Source: Antedon mediterranea
Taxonomy: Eukaryota; Echinodermata; Crinoidea; Comatulida; Antedonidae
Reading direction: 5' to 3'
Assembly: GCF_964355755.1 (NCBI RefSeq)
Contig: NC_092675.1
Location: 5,740,312 to 5,804,311 of the forward strand
Length of the DNA: 64,000 nt
Below, one piece after another: positions 31,837 to 44,900 of the stretch (positions are counted from its first letter, which is position 1; the number at the start of each line of letters is the position of its first letter). Made by a program: the position numbers and the translations under genes. The notes under the pieces are model-generated. The model was given only the letters and a program-made list of their open reading frames with translations, was not told the origin of the DNA and did not search any database.

Positions 31837-33407
31837 AGTTATCCGCATTGAGCGGATAACTCCTTGTAACTGTCCTGTTACTTTTTTTTTTTCTTTCCTT
31901 CTCCCCCATTTTTGTGTCTCGCGTATCTCAAAAACTTGTGAACATAACATGTTATAACTTTGTCAGCATGAGGGCATTCACGTGAAGTTGTGCACCTCCT
32001 ATTTTTGAATTATGTCAGAGTTGCGCAACATGACTTACGCGCGATTTTATGAATTTCACATATTTAACATAGGTCAAAAACCAAATAACATTTTAAATTG
32101 AAACTTATCAAAAGTTTAATTTATATCATGCGCTAACTTTCTGTTGAAAAAAAATTGCGTGTTTTACACAAAGTTACGCGCGCACGCGCATTTAAAATTT
32201 CAAAATGCGCAAAATTAATTTATAATCAACTTTCTACGCGTTTCATGTCATTTTAAGCATGTCAAAAATTCCCACGCGTGCGCAAATTTTTACGTGTGCG
32301 GTGCGCACGTAGCGTTGAAAATATAATTTTTTCGCGTGATTTATGTTTTTCCAGCCTTTTCTAGTAATTTTACCAACTTTTAAACAATTTCGACTTAAAG
32401 TTACGTCATACGAGCACGTCGAATTGGACAATTTGGGCGCGTTTTTGATGAACAAGTTCAAAAATTCGTCAAAATTATGCCTTTTTTTAAACAGTCGTAA
32501 TTTCTAAACTGCACGGTCAACTTTTTGTGGATGACATTTTCTGGAAGATAATGAGTTGTAGATATCGGATCATGTATTAATATGGCTAACCGGACATTGT
32601 GACGTCATCGTGTGGCCACGCGAATATACAATTTAGGATTTTTGTATCTTTCGTCATAGCTCATCACATTTAATAGAGCGCTTCTCCACTTATTCGTTTT
32701 CCATTTTCACCCCGATTTTAATATTGTGTAGGTCAATCAACTATCTTTCGCATGAGTTAAAATATTTTTAATTTTTGTCACGTCATCATGCCTAAAAATT
32801 TAAATTACGTGTGGCATTAATTTCATCTTTACATTAAATTTTAATCTGTTATAGCTCGTAAGAATAAAATCTGATAATCACGATTAAAACGTTTTCTAGA
32901 AGCTATTTGATTGTAGATAGGAAATCATGTGAAAATTTTGCCAATCGGATGTTGTGACGTCATCATATGGCCAGTTAAATAAAAAAAGTCGTATTTTCAT
33001 CTTTTGCGTCATAATTCATTACATTTAAAAGAGCGCGCATCAATATTTTACGTATTTAAATTTCTTCTACACATTAATATGTTGTTGCCGAGATAATTTC
33101 CTTCCGAAATTGCTACCTTAGTGTTTCATTTTGATACCGTCTCCATGTTAAAAATTGAAATAAATGGCGGGTCCCGTAATTTCACCTATTCTACACTGTA
33201 TATAATATATATACAGATTATACTGTTTGTACTATATACTATATGACACAAAATTGACAGAATTCAGCACTAACAACATATCATATTCATCAGTTCAGGT
33301 CATAATGCCATAATCTTTTTCTGTGTGGAATATTCCAACGTATGACGTGCACGTGGCGTTTGTCGTGCGGATAACTAACTCGTCAAAGTGACGAGTTACA
33401 TGTCTAG
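31837..33407 (+). mobile_element. Helentron-like element, subfamily A1, copy L3
   Basis: 5' hairpin AGTTATCCGC-ATTGA-GCGGATAAC(T) at 31837-31861 and 3' GCGGATAACT, stem-loop and CTAG at 33404-33407, followed by T. About 1.57 kb, non-coding, colinear with copies L1, L2 and L4. Confidence 0.75.
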
Positions 33408-34936
33408 TTTTCTTCTTCTTTCTTTCTCCCTCATTTTTGTGGCTCACGTATCTCAAAAACTTGTAAACATAACATTTCATAACTTTGTCTGCATATGGAC
33501 ATTTACGTGAAGTTGTGCACCTCCTATTTTTGAATGACGTCAGAGTTGCGCAACGTGACTTACGCGCGATTTTATGATTTTTTATGATTGATCATAGACT
33601 AAAAACCAAGCATAATTTTGTTTTGACACTTAGTGAAAATTTAAGTCATATCAAGGGCAAACTTTTTGTGGATTAAAAATGGCGTGTTTTACAAGAAGTT
33701 GCGCGCGCACGCGCATTTAAAATTTCAAAATGCGCAAAATTAATTTCTAATCAACTTTCTACACTGATCATGACATTTTGAGCATGTCAAAAATTCCCAC
33801 GCGCGCGAAAAATTTTACACGCGCGGTGCGCACGTAGCGCTACAGACATGTTTTTTTTGCATGAATTATGTTTTTCCAGCCTTTTATAGTAATTTTACCA
33901 ATTTTTTAACAATTTCGACTTAAAATTACGTCATACGAGCACGTCGAATTGTACAATTTGCGCGCATTTTTAATGAAAAAGTTCAAAAATTCTTCAAAAT
34001 AATGCCTTTTTTAAAAAAGTCATAGATTCTAAACTACGAGGTGAACTTTGTTTTAATTACATATTCTGGAAGTTGATGAGTTGTAGATATCGGATCATGA
34101 ATCAATATGGCTTACCGGACATTTTGACGTTATCGTATGGCCACACGAATGTAAAATATAGGATTTTTGTCTCTTTCGTTATTGCTCATCACATTCAATG
34201 GAGCGCATCACGCTTATCTGTATTCCTTTTTCTCCGAGATTTTAATATTGTCTAGGTCAATCAACTATCTTACGCATGAGTTAAAATATTTTAATTTTTA
34301 TGACGTCATCATGCCTAACAATTTAAATTAAGTGGGTCATTAAATTCATCTATACAATAAATTTTAATCTGTTATAGCTCGTAAGAATAAATTGTGATAA
34401 TTACGATTAAAACGTTTTCTGGAAGCTATTGGATTGTAGATACGAATTCATGTGAACATTTTGCCAATCGGATGTTGTGACGTCATCATATGGCCATTTG
34501 ACTTAAAAAAGTCGTATTTTGATCTTTTGCGTCATAGTTCATTACATTTAAACAGCGCGCATCAATATTTCACATATTCAAATTTCTTCTACACGTTAAT
34601 ATGTTGTTGCTGAGATAATTTCCTTATGAAATTGCTATCTAAGCGTTTCATTTTGATACCGTCGCCATGTTAAAAATTGGAATAAATGGCGGGTCCCGTA
34701 ATTTCACCTTTTCTACACTGTATGTAATATGTATGCAGATTATACTGTAGTGTTTGCATGTATACTATATGACACAAAATTGACAGAATTCAGCACTAAC
34801 AGCATATCATATTCTTCAGTTCTTGTCATAATGCCATAATCTTTATCTGTGTGCAATATTCCAACGTATGACGTGCACGTGGCGTTTGTCGTGGTGCGGA
34901 TAACTAACTCGTCAAAGTGACGAGTTTCATGTCTAG
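33408..34936 (+). mobile_element. Helentron-like element, subfamily A1, copy L4 (no 5' hairpin)
   Basis: Begins TTTTCTTCTTCTTTC straight after the preceding CTAG and ends GCGGATAACT, stem-loop, CTAG at 34933-34936. It is immediately followed by TT and a new 5' hairpin at 34939. Non-coding; carries ATTTTGACGTTATCGTATGG and GTGACGTCATCATATGGCC. Confidence 0.7.
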
Positions 34937-34938
34937 TT

Positions 34939-35050
34939 AGTTATCCGCTTAGTAGCGGATAACTCCTTGTAATCGTCCTGTTTCATCAAATTTTTTTCCT
35001 GTATTATTGGTTATCCGCACTTGGCGGATAACCCCTTGTTATTGTCAGGA

Positions 35051-35083
<33 letters not shown>
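34939..35083 (+). mobile_element. Two stacked solo 5' ends (A1 then A2 type)
   Basis: Hairpins at 34939-34964 (AGTTATCCGC...GCGGATAACT, A1) and 35009-35033 (GGTTATCCGC-ACTTG-GCGGATAACC, A2). Each is followed only by 45-50 nt of normal element start before the next begins. The second stub (TTGTTATTGTCAGGATC and a T-run) is nearly identical to the start of the full copy at 35084. Confidence 0.7.
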
Positions 35084-35084
<1 letters not shown>

Positions 35085-36290
35085 GTTATCCGCACTTGGC
35101 GGATAACCCCTTGTTATTGTCAGGATCTTTTTTTTTTTTTTTTTTTTTTTTCTATGTTATTCTTCTTTCTTTCCCCGAATTTTGTTCGCAGCATATCTCT
35201 ATCTTCTGGCCAACATAAGATTGTATAACTTTGTCATAACGTTGACCTATAGCTATAGATGTGCAGCCAAGCTTTTGGACGATTTTGGAGTTGCGCAGCG
35301 CAAGTTACGCGCAATTTTATGAATTTCAATGATTGATCATAGAATAAAAACCAAAAGTAATTTTGTATTGAAACTTGGTGAAAGTTTAAGTTATATCAAG
35401 CGCAAACTTTCTATGGATTAAAAATGGCATGTTTCACAAAAAGTTACGCGCGCACGCGCGTTTAAAATTTCAAAATGCGAAAAATCAATTTCTAATCAAC
35501 TTTCTACGCGTTTCATGTCATTTTGAGCATTTCAAAAATTCCCACGCGTGCGCAATTTTTTTACGCGCGCGTGCGCACGTAGTGCAAAAACATCTCTTTT
35601 TTGCTTGATTTTTGTTTTTTCAGCCTTTTCTAGTAAATTTACCAATTTTCAATCAATTTCGACTTAAAATCACGTCATACGAGCACGTAAAATTGAACAA
35701 TTTGCGCGCGTTTTTGATGAAAAAGTTCAAAAATTTGTCAAAATTATGCCTTTTTTCAAACAGTCATAAATTTTAAACTACGCGGTGAACTTTTTTAAAA
35801 TTACATATTCTGGAAGTTGATGAGTTTTATTTCTCGAATCATGCATTGATATGACTAACCGGACGTTGTGACGTCATTGTTTGGCCACTCGAATATGAAA
35901 TATAGGATTTTTGTCTCTTTCGTCATAGCTCGTCACATTTAATAGAGCGTATCTCCACTTATCCGTATTCCATTTCCCCTCATTTTTTTATATTGTCTAA
36001 CTCAATCAATTACCTTTCGCATGATTTACAATTTTTAAAATTGTGATGACGTCATCATGTTCAAAAGCGTCAATAACTTTGGTCACTTATTTTCACCTAT
36101 CCTGAACTGTATGTAGTACGTTTACAGTATATAGTGTATACTGTATATACTTTGACGTGACACAAAATAGAGAGCGCACTAACATTTTTTTCAATGGCAT
36201 AATCGTTTTTCTGTGCGCAATATTCTAACGTATGATGTGCACGTAGCGTTTACGCGGTGGATAACCTTACTCGTCCATAGTGAGGAGTTC
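35084..36290 (+). mobile_element. Helentron-like element, subfamily A2, copy L5
   Basis: 5' hairpin GGTTATCCGC-ACTTG-GCGGATAACC, a long T-run, then a ~1.2-kb interior shared with the right-hand array. The 3' end is decayed: GGATAACC, TACTCGTCCATAGTGAGGAGT, TCAAATCT and then T-rich sequence instead of CTAG. Confidence 0.65.
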
Positions 36291-37130
36291 AAATCTTTTT
36301 TTTATATTCTTCTTTCTTTCCACGAATTTTGTTGGCAGCGTATCTCTAATTCTGGTCAACATAAGATTGTATAAATTTGTCATAAGATTGACGAGCTGAT
36401 GAATTTTAGATATAGATTCATATTCATTTTTTCTATCTGATTTCTTTTTTTCTTCATATGGCCAGTTAAATTTTAAAAAGTCGGATTTTCATTTCTCGTA
36501 AAAGTTTGTCGTGTTTAAAAAAACGCGCATGTTAATTTTACGTGGCCAAAATTATTTACCTTTTTAGAATGTAATTATTTAGATAATTTTTTAGATAACT
36601 ATGGTTTTAAATTTTTATCTTCATGTTTCATTTTTATGATGTCATCATTTAAAAAATGTGAATAAAATATGGGCCTCGTAATTGTTTCTGTGCTTCACTG
36701 TATATCTAGACGTATGATTCAAAATAGACACAATTCAGTAAAAGTTCATCGTTTTTAAATGACCGCGCCTCTCACTTTTATGTGCCTGAATTTCCTGAAA
36801 ATGTAAACATGTTGCAGCTCAGACAAAATTGTCCTATTGGATGCTGTGAAGTCATTCTATGGGTCATGCTATGAGATGATGCTATGGCCAGTAATTGGAA
36901 AGGTATTTAGAAAGGTAGGATTTTCATGTATTTTTGTCATAATTCATCACTTCAACATATTACGTATATCTCAGTCGTAGTGGCAAATTTTCTTTTTAAA
37001 TTAAATTTGTTATGTTCTCGTTGAGATGAATTACTTTTCGAAAATGGACATGCCTTTATGTTTTTTTTATAACATCAAACAATATTATTCCCGTGATTTC
37101 AGCTCTGCTATACACCATAATGTACTCTAC
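36291..37130 (+). mobile_element. Helentron-like element, rearranged partial copy L6
   Basis: Starts with the usual TTCTTCTTTCTTTCCACGAA and GCAGCGTATCTCTAATTCTG but skips much of the interior and diverges. Toward the right it still resembles the 3' half (CCCGTGATTTCA, ACAGTAC) and then stops without the stem-loop. The next sequence belongs to the autonomous element region. Confidence 0.5.
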
Positions 37131-37689
37131 AGTACAACCAGTTAAAGAATTACAGAGCAGAGGAGACAATAAATTGTTATTATTATTCAGTGTTTTGATC
37201 TAATTGAGTTTAAGTTACAGTGAAACTTGCTTCAATAGATATAATAGTTCTAATAAAACTAATATCATCACACCATAACTGTTAAAAATAATATTTTATT
37301 TTAAACAAATAATAAGTATAAAATGTATGCATTTATAAAAGCTTTCATTGGTTAATGCAAATTGTACACAATTTTCAAAATTATAGTAGGCTGTTTATAC
37401 TACAGTAGTTTATTTGGTGATCAGTAATTTTACATTACATTACCTACATTATATACATGTTAATTTGTGGATTAATTAAACGCATATTTATTAATCTATT
37501 TATAGAAGATTCTTATTTTTTAACAATCATTAATATAATTAATAATTTAATCATTTGCCGCGTTTAGACAATTGCTATGAAAGAGCGAATGACTGCATTG
37601 ATGACTGCCTAAATATTCGGATCCTATTATAGTTGAAGAGATGAAACCATTCTATTAAACACCTAAAAAGCAAAACAAAATAACTTGAT

Positions 37690-38860
37690 TATTCTTGCAA
37701 ATGAGTAAATTACTGTGAATCTGGATAGATAGAAAAAATAAAATAAAAAACAACTATGCAACTGAAATTATGTATATACCTAATGAAGTATTGGTAATCG
37801 TATAAAACAAAACGTATTTTCTACTTCTGTAAAATGTAACTTTTTATTTTTAACATTACTTGAATACCGGTAAATATTGAAAGATTATTATGTGCAGAGA
37901 TTACAACATTGCATATTCAAATTCAGAACAATATCTATAATAATATAACTAACATAAAAACAAGATTAAAATGTGTTTACTCACCAGATATTGTTTCTCC
38001 TATACAGGAGAATGACATGGGTTGAAGTTACAGATTATTTGCTGCTCCTGTTGCATAGATAATGAACTGATTATTCTTCCAAATGAGTAAATTACTGTAT
38101 TAATAATTTCATGTGGACCTGGATAGATAGAAAAAATAATATAAAAAACAATTATAAAACTGAAATTATGTATAGACCTAATGAAGTATTGGTAATCGTA
38201 TAAAACAAAACGTATTTTTTTCTTTTGTAAAATGCAACTTTTTATTTTTAACATTACTTGAATACCGGTAGATATTGAAAGATTATTATGTGCACAGAAT
38301 ATTCAAATTCAGAACAATATTTATAATAATATAACTGAAATAAAAACAAAATTAAAATGTGTTTAGACACCAGATATTGTTTTTCCTATACAGGAGAATG
38401 ACATGGGTTGAAGTTACAGATTATTCGCTGCCCCTCTTGCATAGATAATAAATTGATTATTCTTCCAAATGAGTAAATTACTGTATTAGTAATTTCATGT
38501 GGACCTGGATAGATTAAAAAAATAATATAAAAAAAAAACAAATATACAACTGAAATTATGTATAGACCTAATGAAGTATAGGTAATGGTATAAAACAAAA
38601 CGTATTTTCTTCTTCTGTGAAATGTTACTTTTTATTTTTAACATTACTTGAATACTGGTAGATATTGAACGATTATTATGTGCACAGAGATTGCAACATT
38701 GCATATTCAAATTCAGAACAATATCTATAATAATATAACTCACATAAAAACAAGATTGAAATGTGTTTAGACACCAGATATTGTTTTTCCTATACAGGAG
38801 AATGACATGGGTTGAAGTTACTGATTACTCGCTGCCTCTTGGGCATAGAGAGTCATAATG
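37690..38860 (-). repeat. Three tandem ~370-bp repeats 3' of the Helentron gene
   Basis: Units of about 360-390 bp repeat the words CTGGATAGATAGAAAAAATA, ACCTAATGAAGTAT, GTATAAAACAAAACGTATTTT, TATTTTTAACATTACTTGAAT and CACCAGATATTGTTT. The last words of a unit, TTCCTATACAGGAGAATGAC, contain a small hairpin. On the minus strand one copy (37980-37985) has GGTGAGTAAAC, resembling a 5' splice site; the other two have GGTGTCT there. Between 37,135 and 37,690 the sequence is AT-rich with no visible feature. Confidence 0.75.
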
Positions 38861-38975
38861 ATTTTCAGCTTGTTTTTATCAAATTGTTTTTTTTTATTTG
38901 TATCCAGTTCTTTTTTCAATTCCTAAAAAGTTTTTACAGAAATATAATTCAAATACTTAAAAGGTATTGCTGCAA

Positions 38976-41900
38976 TTAAAATTTAATTTGAATGGCTTCA
39001 TGATAGCTATAATAAATTGGAATTACTTCAGCCTGTACTGAATCAAGACCTTTGCTATAAACATGATCAATCAATGTATTGTTTTCAGTGGTGGAACATG
39101 TAACATGTTGTCGGTATTCATTCTCTGACATTAAATTATTCACTCTGGAAGATTGTTTGAAAAGATTTTCGTTAAAATCACCCATTACAATACATTTTGT
39201 ACTCACTTTTTGTAACTCTTCCAAATAGTTTCTCAAATTTTGACAGAATTGATTAATATCATAGCTTGGGGGTCGATAAATTACTGACACGGAAACTGAA
39301 ATTGGACTTGTTATTAAAAATGAAACTGCTTCTATATCATAATTAGGTATGTTTAATCTGCTTGAAAACTTGTTTTTGGTATACACTGCAACGCCGCCAT
39401 GAGCCTGATTTTTCATTTTGGAACTCAGATCATTTCTATTAGAATACGAATCATACCTTGTTTGGTGATACAATTTATACGGCTCAATATTTACTTCAAA
39501 AACATCGTCATCTTTATTCAACCACGTTTCAGTCAGACATATGATACTAGAATTCATAAACAAATCATTGCACTGAAGATCAGCAAAATGCTGTTTAAGT
39601 CCTTGAATGTTATGTAACATTATTGAAAATTTAGAATCCGAATCATGACCTTGTTTTTCACATTGTACATATGAATCCATATTATTTAAGCATTTCTTTA
39701 TGTTTGGATCACAATAAATCAGATTAGGATTAAGATGTTCAATAGTAAGTCCAGATATTGAAGTAACACGACTGAGGGCTACGTATGCTTGTCCAGGTGC
39801 AAAGGTACTGTTAAGGCAAACTACTGCTTCATTCATTGTCAATCCTTGGACTTTATGAACTGTGCATGCATATGCTAATTTGAGAGGAAATTGTTTTCGA
39901 CTATATTTATTCCCCATAGATTCTTTAAACATTTCAATTGCCTGAACACCGATGCTATTATTATCAAACTTTACTTTAATAGTTACTGGTTTGGCGTTAT
40001 TATTGGGTTTGACTATTTCATAAACATGTCCCATACATCCATTCGTTAAGCCTTTTTTAACATCTACATTTTTAATCAACATCACTCTGGCATTAAGTGC
40101 AATCCACAAATAATTTAGTAAACTAGTTTGACGTGAATTCCGAGGTTTGTCACAAATTTTGCTCTGTTTCTTGGCGTTTACTACACTATCTTCTGCTTCA
40201 ATGCATACAATGTCTGTACAGGTTTTGTGCAACATTTTTTTATTCCATTCATCAACTTGTTTATTGCGTGGGTAAATATGAACAGCATCTTCACATTCTT
40301 CCCCTGTTTCACGTGATTTTAAAACAAATAAATCGTTATCAGACAAACAATCATGTTTTTCTTTTGTACGCAATTTGTTTAACAATAAAGCAAATTCTTT
40401 ATCTTCTTTTTGTCTCATGATTTGGTCTAACTGTACTTGCTTAAAGTTATCTAACCACAGTGAGCTTTCCAATGTGTCTTTATATAACGAACTGCCCATC
40501 ACTGGGGGTAACTGATAAAAATCACCAACAGCAATTACTGAAATGTTACCAAATGGACTATCGTTGCGTACTTGTTTTATTTGCCTTAATCTTCCGTGGA
40601 TATACCAAAGTAACCTTTGATTTACCATTGATATTTCATCTATAATAACAATTTGCAACTGACACAACTGATTACGAAGTGCACTTATTTTTTCTTCTCC
40701 AAGTGGTTGATACGGAAGTGAAATATTAATCGGGATAGACAAAGCGCTATGAATTGTTTGGCCTTTAATATTATATGCTGCGATTCCTGTAGGAGCTAAT
40801 TTCAATATTGACAAATCATCGGGATTTTCCATAATTTTTCCAAGAATACGTGTCGCTTCATTATAAATACAGTTTACCAAATGACTTTTTCCTGTACCAG
40901 CGCCACCAGTTATGAAAGTGTAAAATGCTTCAGGTTTTTTACCATTAGCTTTGTCTAAACACCATTGTCTTGTCTTATAAAATATATGTTGTTGTTTTTC
41001 ATTTAAAGATCGAATCATTTTGTTCAATTCTGGTCTTGGAATATTAGATGAATTAGACTCTACTTTAGATGTATGATTTTTTTGAATTCCAAAATCTGGA
41101 ATGAAAAATTCATCTTCTTCATCATCAACCTCTACATTTGGCTTTGGGTTGTCTAACCTTTCTTTTTCGCTTTCTGGACATAATAAACTCCATGCATCTT
41201 CTTGTGGTCCAAATTTTGATAAACATTCCTGTGCTTCTTCAACATCATCAGCACTTTTTTCATATTGTTCCATGTTTCCATGAACTATTGACTTTACCGT
41301 TTGTAATTGACAGTCACATAATTTCACACATCCTTCCTCATGAAATTGTTCGTACGTTTCAAAATTTGGAGGTTTTAACTGTTCATCTTTTCGAAATGGT
41401 AGAAATAACTGAAGTATACTCAAAAAATATTTCTCAGGTGCTGTATCCATTGGAAATCGAGGGTATCTTACTATAGCATTACTAGTTCGTGTTCTTTTTT
41501 GGATGAATCCCAACTGTTTTTTTAACTGAAATACATTATTTTTTTGTTTGTTTCCTTTCATTTCTGATGAACTCAATATTCTATATTCCGAACAAAATTT
41601 TGCAAGGCACATTTTATTAAATTCAGAACTATTAGGTCGAGCTTTATATTTGTCGATCTTATTTGGCAACCATGCACTTACATCATCATCTTCTTTGTTT
41701 TTAATTACACTTAGTGGTAAACTCATTCTGACAGGATTAGGTCCTACTGGGATAAATTCAACTTTCCTTGAACATTCTTTTAATCTTAAACTACAAACAC
41801 GATAAATACTTTCTTGTGCAGACACTTCTCGATTATTCATATAAACATTACCAAGTTTTCGCAAACTTTGCCTAGCATCTTCATTGCCTTCTTTTACTTC

Positions 41901-44900
41901 TGATGCTGCATGATTTAACAGTAAACCCATTTCACGTTCAGATTTTGACATATATCCTATAACGTAAATTATACATGCATATACATTTGTAATATATTGA
42001 ATATCCATATTAGCATTCCATGCTCTCAATAAGGAAGGATTATATTGATTTACCCACACATCTTGAGGGTTTCTCTTTATAACTATTTTTTCCTCAGTAG
42101 CTACACAATTATTTGCTTTCTCAAATGCACTCTGTGTAATACCTAAACTTTGGAAAAGTTCTATTGCATTTTTATATGTTTCTTCATTAGTCACAGCATC
42201 TTTTACTGAGGTTAACAGCTCCATTGCTTGTTTATTGTCATCATTATCATCATTGTCTTTATCCACAATTGTAGGTCTCATAACAAATGTATTTCCAGAA
42301 GGTTGTCTGGGAAAGTTAAATCTGCAATTTGTTCCCTTTTTTTTACATGATTTAGAATGTCTTTTACTGTGAATTTGCACACTTTTAACAATTTCATTCA
42401 GTTCACGATCTACAGTTTCACATGGCACAGCACAAGAAATATATTTATCAACAAAATTAATAACTTCATTATCTTTATCTGTACCAAAAATAGGAGCATT
42501 TTCAACCCATACTAACATATGAACATGTGGACTTCCTCTCATTTGAAATTCAATTCGGTAAAAATAATCTACGACTTTACCAATAGGCTGTGCTTCAGAC
42601 AAAATTACATTTTTCAAAAAAGTATGAAAGCGTTTATCAAACATTCTGGCAACAGTCACTGGATTTGATTTCAACAAATTACATTTATCTGCCCATTCTA
42701 ATTCTTCAATGTTTCTTTGGTCTCCAGACTGACTTAGCAATGTCGTCATTATTTCTTTCCAACGGAAATCAGCACTTGAGAATGAAAGAAAGAATGTTGG
42801 TTTTCCAATCTGTCTAACCATTGCTATTATATCTTTTTGTGTAGCTTGCCAGTACGGTGGAGTTCCACGAATTTGTTTTAGAAATTTATAACCCCTATCA
42901 GATTTTAAAATCTCCTGAATTTTGGTAACATTTTTTAAATCGGATACAGTAACTTTGCTAAAATCATCTTTTTTACTTGACCCTTTTCGCAATGCAATGG
43001 AAATACTTGATAAAATTTGTTGAAGTTCATATAAAGATTGAGCATAAAATATGAATTCTGTATTTTGTGCAAACCTGTTATCTATATGCATTAATCTATT
43101 GTGAAAATAACGTCCAAGTGTTATTTTAACATCTCTCGTATCATGGAATGTTGGTTGTCCTGTTGGAAATAACACTGGAAATGATTTTGCTTCATTGCTT
43201 TTATTACTTAACAATGCAATAGGACTATTATTTTCACATGGTGCACAACAAATTATGTCATTAAAATATTCATCAACCAAATTCTGTCGCCTGTCAACAG
43301 GTTGAAGACTTGTATCAAAGGTAGCACCACATAATCGGTCTTCTATTTCTTCTTCTTTTTCTTCTTCTTCATTGTTTTCATTTTCATTAGTAGTTTCCCT
43401 TTCGATGTTATCTTCAGATAAATAATTGTGCCATTCTTCATTAATAGCTATATCAAAATAGCACTTGTTATGATCTTGTAAATATTTAAGAGCTTGAATA
43501 ACATTGGCAGTGTTAACAAATTTATATTTGTAATAACCTTTGTAAGACAACTTTCGCTTCAATTTTACGGATATTAATTGATCATCAACCTGTGGTCTAG
43601 GCAGCATTTTAACAGTTTCAATAGTATTTGAAGGTACACATACAACAGGTCCATGTACTCCATGCTGTCCACCTTTAGGTAAATTCATTAATTTCATAAA
43701 AGGAATGTTTAATCCAATTAAATGCTGCTCTAAATTATTTAAACACCTGAGCTCAGGAGGAATATCGTGTAGTTGTAAATTGTTTGAATTGGCTTCTGCA
43801 GGAACTTTCCCGTTTAACATTTTTCTGTGGCATGTGAAACAAATCCATAAACGACATCTTGGTGATTCGACAAATTGACAAGGTTTATTACATTCATTAT
43901 TGCAAAGATGCAAATACTTTTCATTTATACAAGCCTTATTTTTGTATTTAGCTTTGATGCACTTCATAACTTGATCTTTGAATAACAATTTAAAGCATAC
44001 ACAACAAACATATTCAGGACCACGAGAAACTGTTCTCCTGAAGTTTTCTAAAACAATCTCAAAATTAGTGTTTTCTGTTTTGATTTTTTCCCGATTCTTC
44101 ATGTTTTTATTCATGATTTTGTTTCGGAACCCTTCATCACCATGATACTTTTCTGTAAATCTTTGCTTACACTTTTGCTTACACCTTTGACGAAATTTTA
44201 AATTACCTCGATATTTCTCAGCCAATTTTTGTTTACAGTTTTGTCTAAATTTCAAATTACTCCGATACTTCTCTGCCAATTTGTCTTTACAGTTTTGTCT
44301 AAATTTCAAATTACTCCGATACTTTTCTACCAATTTCTGCTTACAGTTTTGTCTAAATTTAAAATTACTCCGATACTTCTCTGCCAATTTCTGCTTACAG
44401 TTTTGTCGAAATTTCAAATTATTCCGATACTTCTCTGCCAATTTCTGCTTACAGTTTTGACGAAATTTCAAATTACTTCGATACTTCTCTGCCAATTTTT
44501 GGGTAACATTTTCTCTGAATTTGGAATTATTACAATACTTCTCTGCTAATTTTTGCTTCAAGTTTTGTTGAAATGTTAGATCATTGTGATACTTTTCCTT
44601 ATTTCTTTGATTATTGTTTTGTCTAGTTTTATGTCTAAATATTGTATCATTGTTATATCTATTTTTCTTTGTTTCTTTCAAATTTTGCCTATACTTTTCA
44701 TTAAATTTATAATTTAACAAATTGGTGGCTTTTTTGGTTGTTCGGTAATGCAAATTAATGTTGTAGTTATGTCTAGCTTTATTTCGTACCTTACCATTAT
44801 ATTCAGGATCACATCTATACATTTTGTATTGTCTTTTTCTGTTATCTTTACTTTTTTGGAATTTATAATCATCATCATCACAATATTTCATTTTTTGTGC

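Noticed and set aside
31837-31861. GAGCGGATAAC resembles the core of the bacterial lac operator
   Set aside because: It is one arm of the elements' terminal hairpin, recurs in every copy with subfamily-specific changes, and the window is clearly animal DNA. The likeness is chance.
35007-35228. Phenylalanine-rich frames across T-runs (also near 54883 and 60892)
   Set aside because: They translate homopolymer T inside Helentron-like elements and are not genes.
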